Assembly (NCBI GenBank): GCA_964480705.1
Contig: CAYZPC010000006.1
Location: 1 to 58,215 of the forward strand
From: VGJJ01 sp964480705
GTDB lineage: Archaea; Iainarchaeota; Iainarchaeia; Iainarchaeales; VGJJ01
Direction: 5' to 3'
Length of the DNA: 58,215 nucleotides
Each line of letters opens with the position of its first letter. Position 1 is the first letter of the stretch. The notes below the pieces were generated by a model. That model had not been told where the DNA came from. It saw nothing but the letters and a program-made list of their open reading frames with translations, and ran no database searches. Positions 14,641 to 23,663 of this stretch are shown one piece after another. Position numbers and translations under genes: made by a program.

Positions 14641-16028
14641 TTTTCATTTCGGTCGGAACCCATCCGGATAAATTTCCGCGCTTGCTGAAGGAAGTCGCAC
14701 GACTCGTGGATGCGGGAGTGTTGAAAGGAAAAATAGTGGTGCAATCAGGCTACACCCCTTTTTCGCACGCGCGCATGACGGTGAAGGACTTTTTTCCCAT
14801 TGAAGAGTTTGAAAAACTCGTTTCAGAAGCGGATGTTTTCATCACTCATGCGGGAGAAGGAAACATTGGTGCAGCCATCCAGGGGGGCGTTCCATTAGTG
14901 ATTGTTCCCCGCCGGAAAAAGTTTGGTGAACATACGAATGATCATCAATTGGAACTGGCTCACGCAGCGGAGAAAGAAAACTATGGAGTGGTGGTGAATG
15001 ATATTTCTACACTGGAAAAAGCCATTCACACCGCACGGGAAAATCCTCCCGCTCCGGCAAAAGGGCATTTCATTCCAGCACTATTTCACGCGGCGCACGA
15101 ACTTGGTTTGCCGCAAAAAATGAACGCGGTGCGCGCCAGTCGCCCTCCTGCGAGTGCGAGCATTGTCGTGGCAACCCTCAACGGGGGAGAGCCGCTTATC
15201 AAAGCAGTAAATGGAATGCTTCACCAAGATTTTGAAGGAAAGTACGAAATTATTGTGGTGGACGATGGAAGTTTCGATGGAAAAACACCTGAATTACTGC
15301 GGAAAAATTTTTCCAAAAACAAAATGGTTAAACTCATTTTTCTCCCACGTTCAGGGGTGTGCAAGGCGCGCAATGCGGGCATTGCGGCAGCGCAATACGA
15401 TGTAATTGTAAACATGGACCACGATGACAATCCCGAAAAAGATTGGCTGCGAATCATGGTGAGCGGGTTTACTTCTCCGCGCGTGGGGGCGGTGAGTGCC
15501 TATGGCCACTATGGTGGAACATCTACTGCATTTCGAAAGGACTTGCTCACACACTTAGGCGGATACGATGAGGATTTTTTCTATTATCGCGAGGATACCG
15601 ATCTTTCGTTTCGAATTATTGAACTAGGATATGAGTATGTGAAAGTGAATGGAGCCAAGTGGTATGGCGACCGTACCCTGGTTACTCCAAAGGGAGTGGG
15701 AAAAATTTTAGCTTACACGTTGCAACGATTCAAATACCACCTGAATGATGTGCTCCTGCACAAAAAACACACTACTACACTTTGCAATGATTTTCTGCAC
15801 GTAAAATGGGGTATTTTTGTCAACCCAATGGAAGACTTCAAAGTGGCCACGGGACTGTGGAATGAAAAAAATGAAATAGCCCTTTCTTCTCCGCGCGGAA
15901 TGACTTTTTTAGCGAACAAATCCCCTCTCCATTTTGCGCTGATTGTGGGTGTAGGATTAGGATATGCATTTGCCATCAAATGGGCGCGTTTGGCTGGCAG
16001 TATCAAGCACGGCCATTTATTGGTGTAG
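14637..16028 (+). CDS. Alg13-like domain fused to a family 2 glycosyltransferase
   Basis: The 463-residue protein joins two enzymes. Residues 1-155 are an Alg13-like GT-B C-terminal half: MIFISVGTHPDKF at the start, SEADVFITHAGEGNIGAAIQGGVPLVIVPRR as the UDP-GlcNAc site, then HTNDHQLELA. After a Pro/Ala linker (about 160-173), residues 174-400 are a GT2 domain with VDDGS (208-212), the metal site NMDHDD (259-264) and FYYREDTDLSF. A C-terminal hydrophobic segment follows. With Alg14 it could add the second HexNAc, while the GT2 domain could add the third sugar. The start is the ATG overlapping the Alg14 stop; the open frame upstream lies inside Alg14. Confidence 0.88.
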   Translation: MIFISVGTHPDKFPRLLKEVARLVDAGVLKGKIVVQSGYTPFSHARMTVKDFFPIEEFEKLVSEADVFITHAGEGNIGAAIQGGVPLVIVPRRKKFGEHTNDHQLELAHAAEKENYGVVVNDISTLEKAIHTARENPPAPAKGHFIPALFHAAHELGLPQKMNAVRASRPPASASIVVATLNGGEPLIKAVNGMLHQDFEGKYEIIVVDDGSFDGKTPELLRKNFSKNKMVKLIFLPRSGVCKARNAGIAAAQYDVIVNMDHDDNPEKDWLRIMVSGFTSPRVGAVSAYGHYGGTSTAFRKDLLTHLGGYDEDFFYYREDTDLSFRIIELGYEYVKVNGAKWYGDRTLVTPKGVGKILAYTLQRFKYHLNDVLLHKKHTTTLCNDFLHVKWGIFVNPMEDFKVATGLWNEKNEIALSSPRGMTFLANKSPLHFALIVGVGLGYAFAIKWARLAGSIKHGHLLV

Positions 16029-16042
16029 GGTTGGGATGAAGT

Positions 16043-17017
16043 ATGACACCATCATTTTTTTCTGGAAAAAAGATTCTCATCACCGGAATTAATGGTTTTG
16101 TGGGGTCGCATTTGGCGGAAACGCTCATCCAGCATGGTGCGACTGTTGAGGGAACGAGCCGAAATCCAACGGAAACAAATTATTTGAATGCTTTTTTTGA
16201 AAAAAACAAAATTCAAGTCCACCAAATGGATTTGCGTTCAAGTGACGATGTGAATCGAGTGGTTTCTCGTCCATTTGATTTGATTTTTCACCTCGCTTCG
16301 CAGTCTGATACGTGGAACTCAATACAAATTCCGCGCGAAACATTTGAAACAAATGTGAATGGAACCCTGCACCTGCTGGAAGTTTTGCGCCAACAAAAAA
16401 ATGCACCACCCATTATTATTGCTGGTTCGGTGAGGGCATTTGAACAGCCGAATGGCTCTTCGGTAGAAATGGTGGCGCTCCACCCGTATGATGCAAGCAA
16501 GCTCTGCATGCAAATCATGGCACTGAGTTATTTTAACGCATACAAAATCCGCGGAGCCATCGCGCAAAACACGAATGTGTTTGGCCCTAATGATTTGAAT
16601 TTTAGGAGACTTATTCCGCGCATGATGAAAGACGTGTGCACGCAGAAAAAAGCCCTTCTCAAAGGAGATGGTTCGATTCGGAGAGACTTTTTGTATGTGA
16701 AGGACGCGGTTAATGGGCTATTGGTTTTAGCACAGCGCGTGGATTCTCGCGAGGTTAATGGAAAATGTTTCACGTTTGCCTCGGGAAATGTTCATACGAT
16801 TCGGGACGTTGCACTCGCAGTGGAAAAAGCATTTCCAGAAAAGGTGGCTATTTCATTTGATGGAAAACCATTTGAAGACAGAGACTTGTCCAAACTTGAT
16901 TTGAAAGAAACTCAGCGCGTGCTGGGGTGGGTGCCGCAGTATACACTCGAAAAGGGACTCCGCGAAACCGCAGAATGGTATTGTAATTATTTTAAGCATT
17001 CAGATGGAGGCTTGTAA
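16043..17017 (+). CDS. NAD-dependent sugar epimerase/dehydratase (CDP-glucose 4,6-dehydratase-like SDR)
   Basis: An extended short-chain dehydrogenase of 324 residues acting on a nucleotide sugar. It has the NAD-binding ITGINGFVGSHLAE at about 12-25, DLIFHLASQSD, the catalytic YDASK (about 152-156) and NVFGPNDLNFRRLIPR, a segment that looks most like the CDP-glucose/GDP-mannose 4,6-dehydratase branch. The exact nucleotide cannot be read from sequence. The next gene is a nucleotidyltransferase that begins 2 bp downstream, so the two probably make one activated sugar. Confidence 0.83.
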   Translation: MTPSFFSGKKILITGINGFVGSHLAETLIQHGATVEGTSRNPTETNYLNAFFEKNKIQVHQMDLRSSDDVNRVVSRPFDLIFHLASQSDTWNSIQIPRETFETNVNGTLHLLEVLRQQKNAPPIIIAGSVRAFEQPNGSSVEMVALHPYDASKLCMQIMALSYFNAYKIRGAIAQNTNVFGPNDLNFRRLIPRMMKDVCTQKKALLKGDGSIRRDFLYVKDAVNGLLVLAQRVDSREVNGKCFTFASGNVHTIRDVALAVEKAFPEKVAISFDGKPFEDRDLSKLDLKETQRVLGWVPQYTLEKGLRETAEWYCNYFKHSDGGL

Positions 17018-17018
17018 T

Positions 17019-17759
17019 ATGAAAGGTGTCATTCTAGCCGGTGGAAATGGAACGAGATTGCGACCGTTGACGAGTGTGACAAACAAGCACTTGTTGCCCA
17101 TCTACAATCAGCCGATGATTTTCTATCCGTTGCAAACTCTTATGGATGCGGGAATCAAAGACATTTTGATCATTACGGGAACAGAGCACGCGGGAAATAT
17201 TTTCAAACTCATGGGAAGCGGGAAAGACTTTGGAGTCAATTTCACGTATCGCGTGCAAGACACAGCGGGGGGACTGCCGCATGCAATTGCCCTCGCGGAA
17301 GGATTCGTGGGGAATGAAAAATTTGTTTCAATTAATGGAGACAATATTTTATCCGAGTCCATTAAACCATTTGTGGATTCGTTTGCCCATGGAAAAGAAG
17401 ATGCGCGAATTTTACTCTATGAAACCACTCCCGAAGAAGCAATGAAAGCCGGCGTGGCAGTCATGGATGGAGAGAAAGTCGTGCGTTTAATTGAGAAACC
17501 ACGTGAACCGCCCACGAATTGGGTGAGCATTGGCGTATATTTGTTCAAGCCGGATGTGTTTGATATTATTCGCACGCTCAAACCTTCTCAACGAGGGGAA
17601 TTGGAAATCACGGACATTCACAACACGTATATTTCACGCGGCACCCTCGCGGCGAGCAAAATTTCGGGTGAATGGCTGGATGCGGGAACAATTGATGAAC
17701 TGACGCGCGCGAATACGATTGTTCAAGAATGGAAAGGCGTGCATGGAAAAAAGGAGTAA
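17019..17759 (+). CDS. RmlA-type sugar-1-phosphate nucleotidyltransferase (copy 1)
   Basis: This 246-residue protein activates a sugar 1-phosphate to an NDP-sugar, most likely glucose to dTDP-glucose by family. It begins MKGVILAGGNGTRLRPLTS, the nucleotide-binding signature, and has SINGDNI as a metal site, LIEKPREPP and GEWLDAGTIDEL near the end. It lacks the extra C-terminal helices of the 290-residue bacterial RmlA, as many archaeal forms do. The ATG at 17019 has GGAGG 8 nt upstream; an ATG 15 bp earlier lies inside the SDR gene. A paralogue lies at 40.6 kb. Confidence 0.9.
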   Translation: MKGVILAGGNGTRLRPLTSVTNKHLLPIYNQPMIFYPLQTLMDAGIKDILIITGTEHAGNIFKLMGSGKDFGVNFTYRVQDTAGGLPHAIALAEGFVGNEKFVSINGDNILSESIKPFVDSFAHGKEDARILLYETTPEEAMKAGVAVMDGEKVVRLIEKPREPPTNWVSIGVYLFKPDVFDIIRTLKPSQRGELEITDIHNTYISRGTLAASKISGEWLDAGTIDELTRANTIVQEWKGVHGKKE

Positions 17760-17764
17760 TGTAC

Positions 17765-18349
17765 ATGGAAAACAGAATTGACTCCCTCCTCTCCTCCCTT
17801 TCGGGAAGAATATTAGATGTGGGTGGGAGCGCGGGAACGCTGCACGAGGATTTGCTTAAGCGTCACGCGCCCGAGAAAATTATTTCACTGGATATTGAGC
17901 TCATTCACACGCGAACGAATCAAATTGTGGGGGATGGACAGCTTATGCCATTTCGCGATCGAGCGTTCAACTCTATCCTCGCGGGAGAAGTATTGGAACA
18001 CGTTCCTAATCCTCGAGCGTTTATTCAAGAGTGCTGGCGCGTGCTCGAATGGAATGGCGTGCTCGCACTCTCTACGCCGAATAAAAAATCCTGGTTGAAT
18101 CGTTTAACGCATTCGTATGAAATGCCCCTGCACATTTCCCTATTTGACATTCCATCTCTGCGCACATTGTTGGACGAAGAAGGGTTTTCCATCCAGTGCG
18201 TGGAGTTATTTCCCTACACGGAAGAAAGCTCGGATGGGGCGCGAAACAAATGGTTTTTTCCCGTGCGAAAATTTGTTCATTCCATTGCACCTAACGCCTT
18301 GCGAGAGGATATGGTTTTTATTGCACGAAAAATTCCTAAACAACGTTAA
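17765..18349 (+). CDS. Class I SAM-dependent methyltransferase
   Basis: The 194-residue product has a short Rossmann methyltransferase fold: ILDVGGSAGTLHEDLL (SAM motif I), SLDIELIH (motif II acidic) and LAGEVLEHVPNPRAFI (motif IV) as in the Methyltransf_11 group. The start at 17765 is chosen for the AAGGAG located 8 nt upstream; the ATG at 17759 overlaps the previous stop. Its place in the locus suggests methylation of a glycan or nucleotide sugar, but the substrate is unknown. Confidence 0.83.
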   Translation: MENRIDSLLSSLSGRILDVGGSAGTLHEDLLKRHAPEKIISLDIELIHTRTNQIVGDGQLMPFRDRAFNSILAGEVLEHVPNPRAFIQECWRVLEWNGVLALSTPNKKSWLNRLTHSYEMPLHISLFDIPSLRTLLDEEGFSIQCVELFPYTEESSDGARNKWFFPVRKFVHSIAPNALREDMVFIARKIPKQR

Positions 18350-18382
18350 AACGTAGAACAATCATCGAAAGGGACCATTTTT

Positions 18383-18390
18383 TTTATAAA
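18383..18390 (+). promoter_or_regulatory. TATA box before the first radical SAM gene
   Basis: TTTATAAA predicts transcription from about 18413. This lies downstream of an in-frame ATG at 18402 and therefore favours the ATG at 18429 as the true start of the next gene. Confidence 0.6.
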
Positions 18391-18428
18391 GACGAGGAAG
18401 TATGATAGTGTTTCCAAGGACTGTTTGT

Positions 18429-19952
18429 ATGGGTATCAATGTAATGCTTCTGAATCCGCCGTATTTTCCTCAGTTTAGCAAGAACTCCCGCTCCCCTGCG
18501 GTGTCGAAAGGCGGGTGCGTGTATTATCCCATCTGGTTAGGATACGCGGCCGGTTCCCTTGAAATCAATGGTCACACGACTAAATTAGTGGATGCGACTG
18601 CACCCAAAGAAATGATGACACTCGAGCAAATGGTAAACATTGCCCGCGAATTCAATCCAAAATTACTCATTATGCACACCGTCACTTCTTCGGTGGTGAA
18701 TGATGGAAAAGTCGCTGCAACGATTAAAGCGGCGCTGCCCGATTGTCAAATCGCCATGGTTGGCCCCCACGTTTCAGCGGTGTCGGAAAACACCCTCACC
18801 ATTTCTCCTGCAGTGGATATGGTCATGCGCAAAGAGTATGATTTAATCGCCGTGGATGTGGCGAATCACATTGCGGAAAATAAATCATATCATGGCGTGC
18901 AAGGAATTACGTTTCGCAACACCAAAAATGAAATCGTCAAAAACCCGGATGCGCCGGACGTTCCCGCAGAATATTTGGACAAGCTTCCCTTTGTCACGCA
19001 GATTTGGCAGAAGCACTTGAATATTCGCGATTATTTTTATCCCTCGGTATTGTATCCGGAAGTCACCGTCATTACCGGGAGAGGATGCCCCTTCCGCTGC
19101 ACATTCTGCGATTGGCCCCAAAATTTCACGGGACACAATTTCCGTTCACGCAGCGTGAAGAATGTCGTGGATGAGTTTGAATGGATCAAAAATAATTTGC
19201 CGTATGTGAAGGACATCATGGTGGAAGACGACACATTTACCGTTGACCGAACGCGCGTGAAACAAATTTGCCAAGAAATTATTGACCGAAAATTAAACGT
19301 CACATGGACGGTTAACTCGCGCGCGGATGTGGATTTAGAAACACTCAAAATAATGAAAAAAGCCGGTTGTAGGTTGGTGTGTGTGGGAGTTGAGAGCGCA
19401 TCACAGGATATTTTGAACAACATTAAGAAAGGAACCAGTGTGACGAAGATTGAACAATTCTTCAAAGACACCAAAGAGGCAAACGTGCTCGTTCATGCTT
19501 GTTTCATGATGGGAAATCGCGGAGAGACACGTGAAACGATTCAACAAACGGTTGAATTTGCCAAGCGCGTGAACCCCGACACGGTGCAATTCTTCCCCAT
19601 CATGGTGTACCCGGGCACGGAAGCGTATGAGTGGGCAAAAACCAATAATTTTTTGACCATCAAAGCGGAAAATTGGGAAAACTGGCTGTTAGAAGACGGA
19701 ACGCACAACACGATCGTGAGCACCGATAAACTCACCGCAAACGAGCTCGTTCAAGCATGCGATGATGCGCGAAGAAACTTTTACATGCGACCCGAGTTTA
19801 TTGCCGCGAAAGTCTGGGAAGGAGTAACATCCCCGCACGAGTTCCCGCGCCTCGTTAAGAGCGGATTGACATTTTTCAAATACTTGTTTAACACCAAACA
19901 AAAAGCAAGTTTGGGAGAAACCAACCAACGCACCGCCGCACCAGCCGTTTAA
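18429..19952 (+). CDS. B12-binding-type radical SAM protein (copy 1)
   Basis: Class B radical SAM enzymes combine an N-terminal cobalamin-binding Rossmann domain with a radical SAM barrel and often methylate unactivated carbon or phosphorus. The 507-residue protein begins MGINVMLLNPPYFPQF and has the B12-domain end IAMVGPHVSAVSE, then GRGCPFRCTFCDWP, the CX3CX2C iron-sulfur motif (about residues 219-226), followed by EDDTFTVDRTR and VGVESASQDILN. A C-terminal helical domain follows. The start is chosen from the TATA box position. The target may be a sugar or the lipid carrier; this cannot be read from sequence. Confidence 0.88.
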   Translation: MGINVMLLNPPYFPQFSKNSRSPAVSKGGCVYYPIWLGYAAGSLEINGHTTKLVDATAPKEMMTLEQMVNIAREFNPKLLIMHTVTSSVVNDGKVAATIKAALPDCQIAMVGPHVSAVSENTLTISPAVDMVMRKEYDLIAVDVANHIAENKSYHGVQGITFRNTKNEIVKNPDAPDVPAEYLDKLPFVTQIWQKHLNIRDYFYPSVLYPEVTVITGRGCPFRCTFCDWPQNFTGHNFRSRSVKNVVDEFEWIKNNLPYVKDIMVEDDTFTVDRTRVKQICQEIIDRKLNVTWTVNSRADVDLETLKIMKKAGCRLVCVGVESASQDILNNIKKGTSVTKIEQFFKDTKEANVLVHACFMMGNRGETRETIQQTVEFAKRVNPDTVQFFPIMVYPGTEAYEWAKTNNFLTIKAENWENWLLEDGTHNTIVSTDKLTANELVQACDDARRNFYMRPEFIAAKVWEGVTSPHEFPRLVKSGLTFFKYLFNTKQKASLGETNQRTAAPAV

Positions 19953-20051
19953 CGTTGGGAGTTGGGCAAAAACCAAATGCTCCTATTTTTGTATTAGGAA
20001 AAAACCTCGCGCGTTAAAAAGGGTCCGAGGGTCAAGTGAGTAGAACACCCT

Positions 20052-21086
20052 ATGCCACGAAAAACGGTACACCCATTGCGAGCGAGCGTTATTATTCCCG
20101 CGTACAATGCGGAAAAAACACTCCAAACGTGCCTCGATGGACTCATGCAGCAGACGCACATTCCGGATGAAATTATTGTGGTGGATGACGGTAGTACCGA
20201 TACCACGAAAACGATTGCGGAAGCGTATTCCCTGGTTACTCTCCTCAGCCAGAAAAATCAAGGACCAGCCAACGCGCGAAACGCGGGAGCGGAGCACGCA
20301 AATGGTGATGTGATTGTATTTTTGGACAGCGATTGTGTGCCTGAAAAAAATTGGCTGAATGAAATGCTGCAACCCTTTGAGAATGAAAAAGTGGTGGGCG
20401 TGCAGGGAGCATATCGCTCAAATCAACCGAGTTGGGTGGCACAATTTGATCAAGCGGACATTGAATACCGGTATGAGCGCATGAAGCGCGTCAAAAAATT
20501 AGATTGGATTGGAAGCTACTCCGCCGCATACAAGCGAAAAATTTTCTTGGAAGAAAAAGGGTTTGATGAAACATTTCCAAAAGCATCGGGAGAGGATGCG
20601 GAGCTAAGCTACCGCCTCGCCGAAAAAGGATTCTTGCTTGTTTTTGCACCAAAAGCCATTGTCTATCATACGCATCCCGAAAAACTATTGCATTATTTGC
20701 GTGTAAAATTTTTCCGAGCATATTGGCGAACACGCATGTACTTGAAGCACCCCCACAAGAGCGTGCGCGATAGCTACACGCCGCACACGCTCAAACTAAA
20801 CTTCTTAGTGGGAGGGGCATTCATACTCTTGCTGGCGTACACACTCGCACGGCTGGCTATTTCGCCTCTAACAAAAGCCGTGCTGGCAGAAGAACTAGCC
20901 ACGCTGGGATGGGGGTTACTTCTCATTGTGGCATTTATTGTGGCCACCATGACGCGGTTCATATTCTATTTACTGAAAAAGAAGCCATCTCTTGTGTTTG
21001 CGGGGATTATAATCATCTTTTTGCGTTCTATTACGTTTGTAAGCGGCGCATTTTTTGGACTCATTGATCCGAGGGTGCGCGCATGA
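20052..21086 (+). CDS. Membrane-anchored family 2 glycosyltransferase
   Basis: The 344-residue protein has a GT-A catalytic domain (about 10-235) with ASVIIPAYNAEKTL, VDDGSTDTT, the metal site FLDSDCVPE and the SGEDAELSYRL base region, then three hydrophobic segments (about 250-340). It should add a sugar to a lipid-linked acceptor at the membrane's cytoplasmic face. A TTAAAA box at 20014-20019 predicts a start near 20043, so the mRNA has only a few leader bases. Its stop overlaps the ATG of the next GT4 gene. Confidence 0.9.
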   Translation: MPRKTVHPLRASVIIPAYNAEKTLQTCLDGLMQQTHIPDEIIVVDDGSTDTTKTIAEAYSLVTLLSQKNQGPANARNAGAEHANGDVIVFLDSDCVPEKNWLNEMLQPFENEKVVGVQGAYRSNQPSWVAQFDQADIEYRYERMKRVKKLDWIGSYSAAYKRKIFLEEKGFDETFPKASGEDAELSYRLAEKGFLLVFAPKAIVYHTHPEKLLHYLRVKFFRAYWRTRMYLKHPHKSVRDSYTPHTLKLNFLVGGAFILLLAYTLARLAISPLTKAVLAEELATLGWGLLLIVAFIVATMTRFIFYLLKKKPSLVFAGIIIIFLRSITFVSGAFFGLIDPRVRA

Positions 21087-22288
21087 GCCTTTTAGAAAAA
21101 GCCTCGAGAAAAGATCTTCGTATGAATAAAAAATCTAAACTAAAAATTCTGCACGTGGGAAACCACACTCGCCCATGCGTGGGGGGAGTGGAAGAAGTAA
21201 TTTGGTCGCTAGCGCACGAGCAAGCCGCGCAAGGTCATGCGGTTGAAATAATGGTCTTTGATGCGTGTACGCGCGGAAATGAAAAACTTCCCGCACGAGA
21301 GAAGGCGGGTAATGTTCTCGTGCACCGCGTTCCGGTGGCAGGATATTCATTCTATCCCACCCCTCCTGAAAAAATACTCGTTGAAAAGGCACGGGAAATG
21401 GATATTGTTCACATTCATGGAGTGGGGTCGTGGCTGGACACGCTGACGCGTAACACGGAAAAATTTTCCGCAAAACTTATTCTAACCACCCATGGGGGAT
21501 TTTTTCACACGCCACAGCGTAGGCTGTTGAAATGGGTGTATGCGCATTTCTTTCTTCCCCGCGCGTGGAACAAATTAGACGGCGTTACATTTGTCAGTTC
21601 TTCGGATGCTGAAAAATTTTCGTTTATGCAAAATAATACCGTTCCGCGTGAAATTATTGCGAATGGAATTTCAGAGGACTATTTTTCTCTCTCCCTGCAA
21701 AAAAAAGATGCAAATATGTTGGTGTTCGTGGGAAGGCTATCCAAAAATAAGCGCGTGGACAACCTCATTCGCGCATTTGCGGTTTTTGCACAGCATCCTT
21801 CTGCGGCGGGGGTGGAGCTGCACATTATTGGAAAGGATTGGGAGGGGATTCAATCCGAGTTGATGGAGGTGGCGCAGCATGAGGGAGTAGCGTCGCGGGT
21901 TTTTTTCCATGGAGAAGTTTCAGAGAGTGAAAAATTTGAATGGATGGAACGCGCCGGGTACATGGTTTCCGCATCCGAGTATGAGGGATTTGGAATAGGT
22001 ATTATTGAAGGAATGGCCGCGGGGTGCATTCCTGTGCTGAATACTATTCCTCCTTTTCAGGAATTTTCATCCGGAGGAAGAGGGGTTATTGTTCCATTTG
22101 AGAATGCACACACCGCGGGAGAAAAAATGGCCCATTATTGGAATGCGACGCGGGAAAAATCACTCTCCATTCGAAATGATTGTCGTGCATACGCGCGCAC
22201 ATTTTCATGGAAAATAATCGCCCAAAAATATGAAGAATTTTATTCACGCATTCTGCACGCGAAGCGGATGGAGACGGAATCATCATGA
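21083..22288 (+). CDS. Family 4 glycosyltransferase
   Basis: A GT-B fold retaining glycosyltransferase of 401 residues. The N-terminal half holds ILHVGNHTRPCVGGVEEV, the usual GT4 acceptor-side glycine loop. The C-terminal half has LVFVGRLSKNKRVDNLI and the EX7E motif in SEYEGFGIGIIEGMAAG. The ATGA overlap with the preceding gene argues for the start at 21083; an ATG at 21122, closer to the first beta strand, is possible. Donor and acceptor are unknown. Confidence 0.89.
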   Translation: MSLLEKASRKDLRMNKKSKLKILHVGNHTRPCVGGVEEVIWSLAHEQAAQGHAVEIMVFDACTRGNEKLPAREKAGNVLVHRVPVAGYSFYPTPPEKILVEKAREMDIVHIHGVGSWLDTLTRNTEKFSAKLILTTHGGFFHTPQRRLLKWVYAHFFLPRAWNKLDGVTFVSSSDAEKFSFMQNNTVPREIIANGISEDYFSLSLQKKDANMLVFVGRLSKNKRVDNLIRAFAVFAQHPSAAGVELHIIGKDWEGIQSELMEVAQHEGVASRVFFHGEVSESEKFEWMERAGYMVSASEYEGFGIGIIEGMAAGCIPVLNTIPPFQEFSSGGRGVIVPFENAHTAGEKMAHYWNATREKSLSIRNDCRAYARTFSWKIIAQKYEEFYSRILHAKRMETESS

Positions 22289-23613
22289 CTCTTTTTCAAA
22301 AAATTGTTTCCGTACTATCATTTGGGAGCCTGCAAATCCTAGCGTCCAAATTTATTGGACTTATTCAATTTGCGGTATTGGTGCGCTTGCTCTCCACAAG
22401 CGAAATTGGTATTATAGGCTTAGCGGGAGGATATGTGGCTATTCTTTCATTTATCCTCGTGAGTCCGGAGAGCATTCTCATCCGGGATTTCAAGAAGATT
22501 CAGCCCAAGTTGAATGTATATGTCTCATCGTTTTTGCAATTTCTAATTTACCGGAATATTCTCATCTTCGCGGGAGGAAGTCTAGTCGCGTGGTACGTGC
22601 TCCCGCTTCCGGATAATCCCGCGCTGACGGCGTATTTCATCCTGCTCCTCCTTTACCATCTCATCACCAGCCTTTCGGGACCACTGCGCGAAGCGTTTTA
22701 CGGCTATTACCGCCAAGCCCGCATCACAATAGTGGATTTGATGGTGAGCATCATGCTCATTGCCACAATGCCTATCCTCTATTTTTCGCGCGACGTGGTC
22801 GTGTATGGAATGCTGCAGGTTTTGGTTGCCTCGTTGGGTGTGGGGTGGTGGTATTGGAATGCGCGTAGATATTTGAATTTTTTATTTGTCGGCGGGTTGA
22901 ATTTTCGCAAATGGAACATTAAATTGTCTCTAGACACTATTCGGCAGTTTGGCGTGTGGAATCATCTCTCATGGATGGTTATTCGATTGGTTTATCAGGT
23001 CGACATTGTCCTCTTGGGATTTTTTGTTTCTCTAGAGGCGCTGGGTTCATATGCTGTGGCGTTAACGATTGCAAATGTTTTCCTCGTCTTTCCATTGATG
23101 TTGCAAAAAATTCTTTCTTTGAGTTTATCTCAGATTGAAGATAAAATCGTCCTGCAGAATATTTTTGGAGTAACCGTACGTTACAATACTATTTTTTCAT
23201 TGGCTCAATTCCTGGGCTTCATTTTCCTAGGGGGGTTTATCATCAGTATATTTGGGCCTGACAATCCTGGGGTTGTTTGGCTTTATTCGTTGTATATCAT
23301 TGCGGGGATAACCCTCTTCAATGTCGTTCGCCCCTGGACTTCTCTGGCTTTTATTCATTTGTCACCACGCGAATATTTTCTTGGATTGTACGCCGTACCA
23401 GCTATATGTTCAGTCCCCATCTATTTTTTAGCAGCGCAATACGGCGGTGCATTAGGAGTTGCCAAAGCGAATGTGCTTACTTTTGGACTAATCGCGTTGT
23501 GGGTGGTTCTTTACGTGCGCTACCGTGTTAGGCTGTCTCCAAACTTGAAGTTCATCTCCACATCAGAAAAATCATTTGCTGAGAAAATGGTGCGATATTT
23601 TTACCGCCAGTAA
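22285..23613 (+). CDS. Polysaccharide/oligosaccharide flippase (Wzx-like, copy 1)
   Basis: A 442-residue polytopic protein with about 12-14 hydrophobic helices and few charged loops, beginning with an ISO-type first helix (FGSLQILASKFIGLIQFAVLV). This fits the MATE/MOP superfamily of lipid-linked oligosaccharide exporters, which turn the finished glycan to the outer leaflet. The ATG overlaps the stop of the upstream GT4 gene (ATGA). It ends a co-directional block and faces a convergent block of minus-strand genes. A second flippase lies at 47 kb. Confidence 0.88.
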   Translation: MTLFQKIVSVLSFGSLQILASKFIGLIQFAVLVRLLSTSEIGIIGLAGGYVAILSFILVSPESILIRDFKKIQPKLNVYVSSFLQFLIYRNILIFAGGSLVAWYVLPLPDNPALTAYFILLLLYHLITSLSGPLREAFYGYYRQARITIVDLMVSIMLIATMPILYFSRDVVVYGMLQVLVASLGVGWWYWNARRYLNFLFVGGLNFRKWNIKLSLDTIRQFGVWNHLSWMVIRLVYQVDIVLLGFFVSLEALGSYAVALTIANVFLVFPLMLQKILSLSLSQIEDKIVLQNIFGVTVRYNTIFSLAQFLGFIFLGGFIISIFGPDNPGVVWLYSLYIIAGITLFNVVRPWTSLAFIHLSPREYFLGLYAVPAICSVPIYFLAAQYGGALGVAKANVLTFGLIALWVVLYVRYRVRLSPNLKFISTSEKSFAEKMVRYFYRQ

Positions 23614-23663
23614 ATTCTTTTTGATCGTATTCTCTGTTTTCACTTAGTTGAATTGTTTTAGAT

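Noticed and set aside
18402..18428. Upstream ATG giving a longer first radical SAM protein.
   Set aside because: It lies upstream of the transcription start predicted from the TATA box at 18383-18390.
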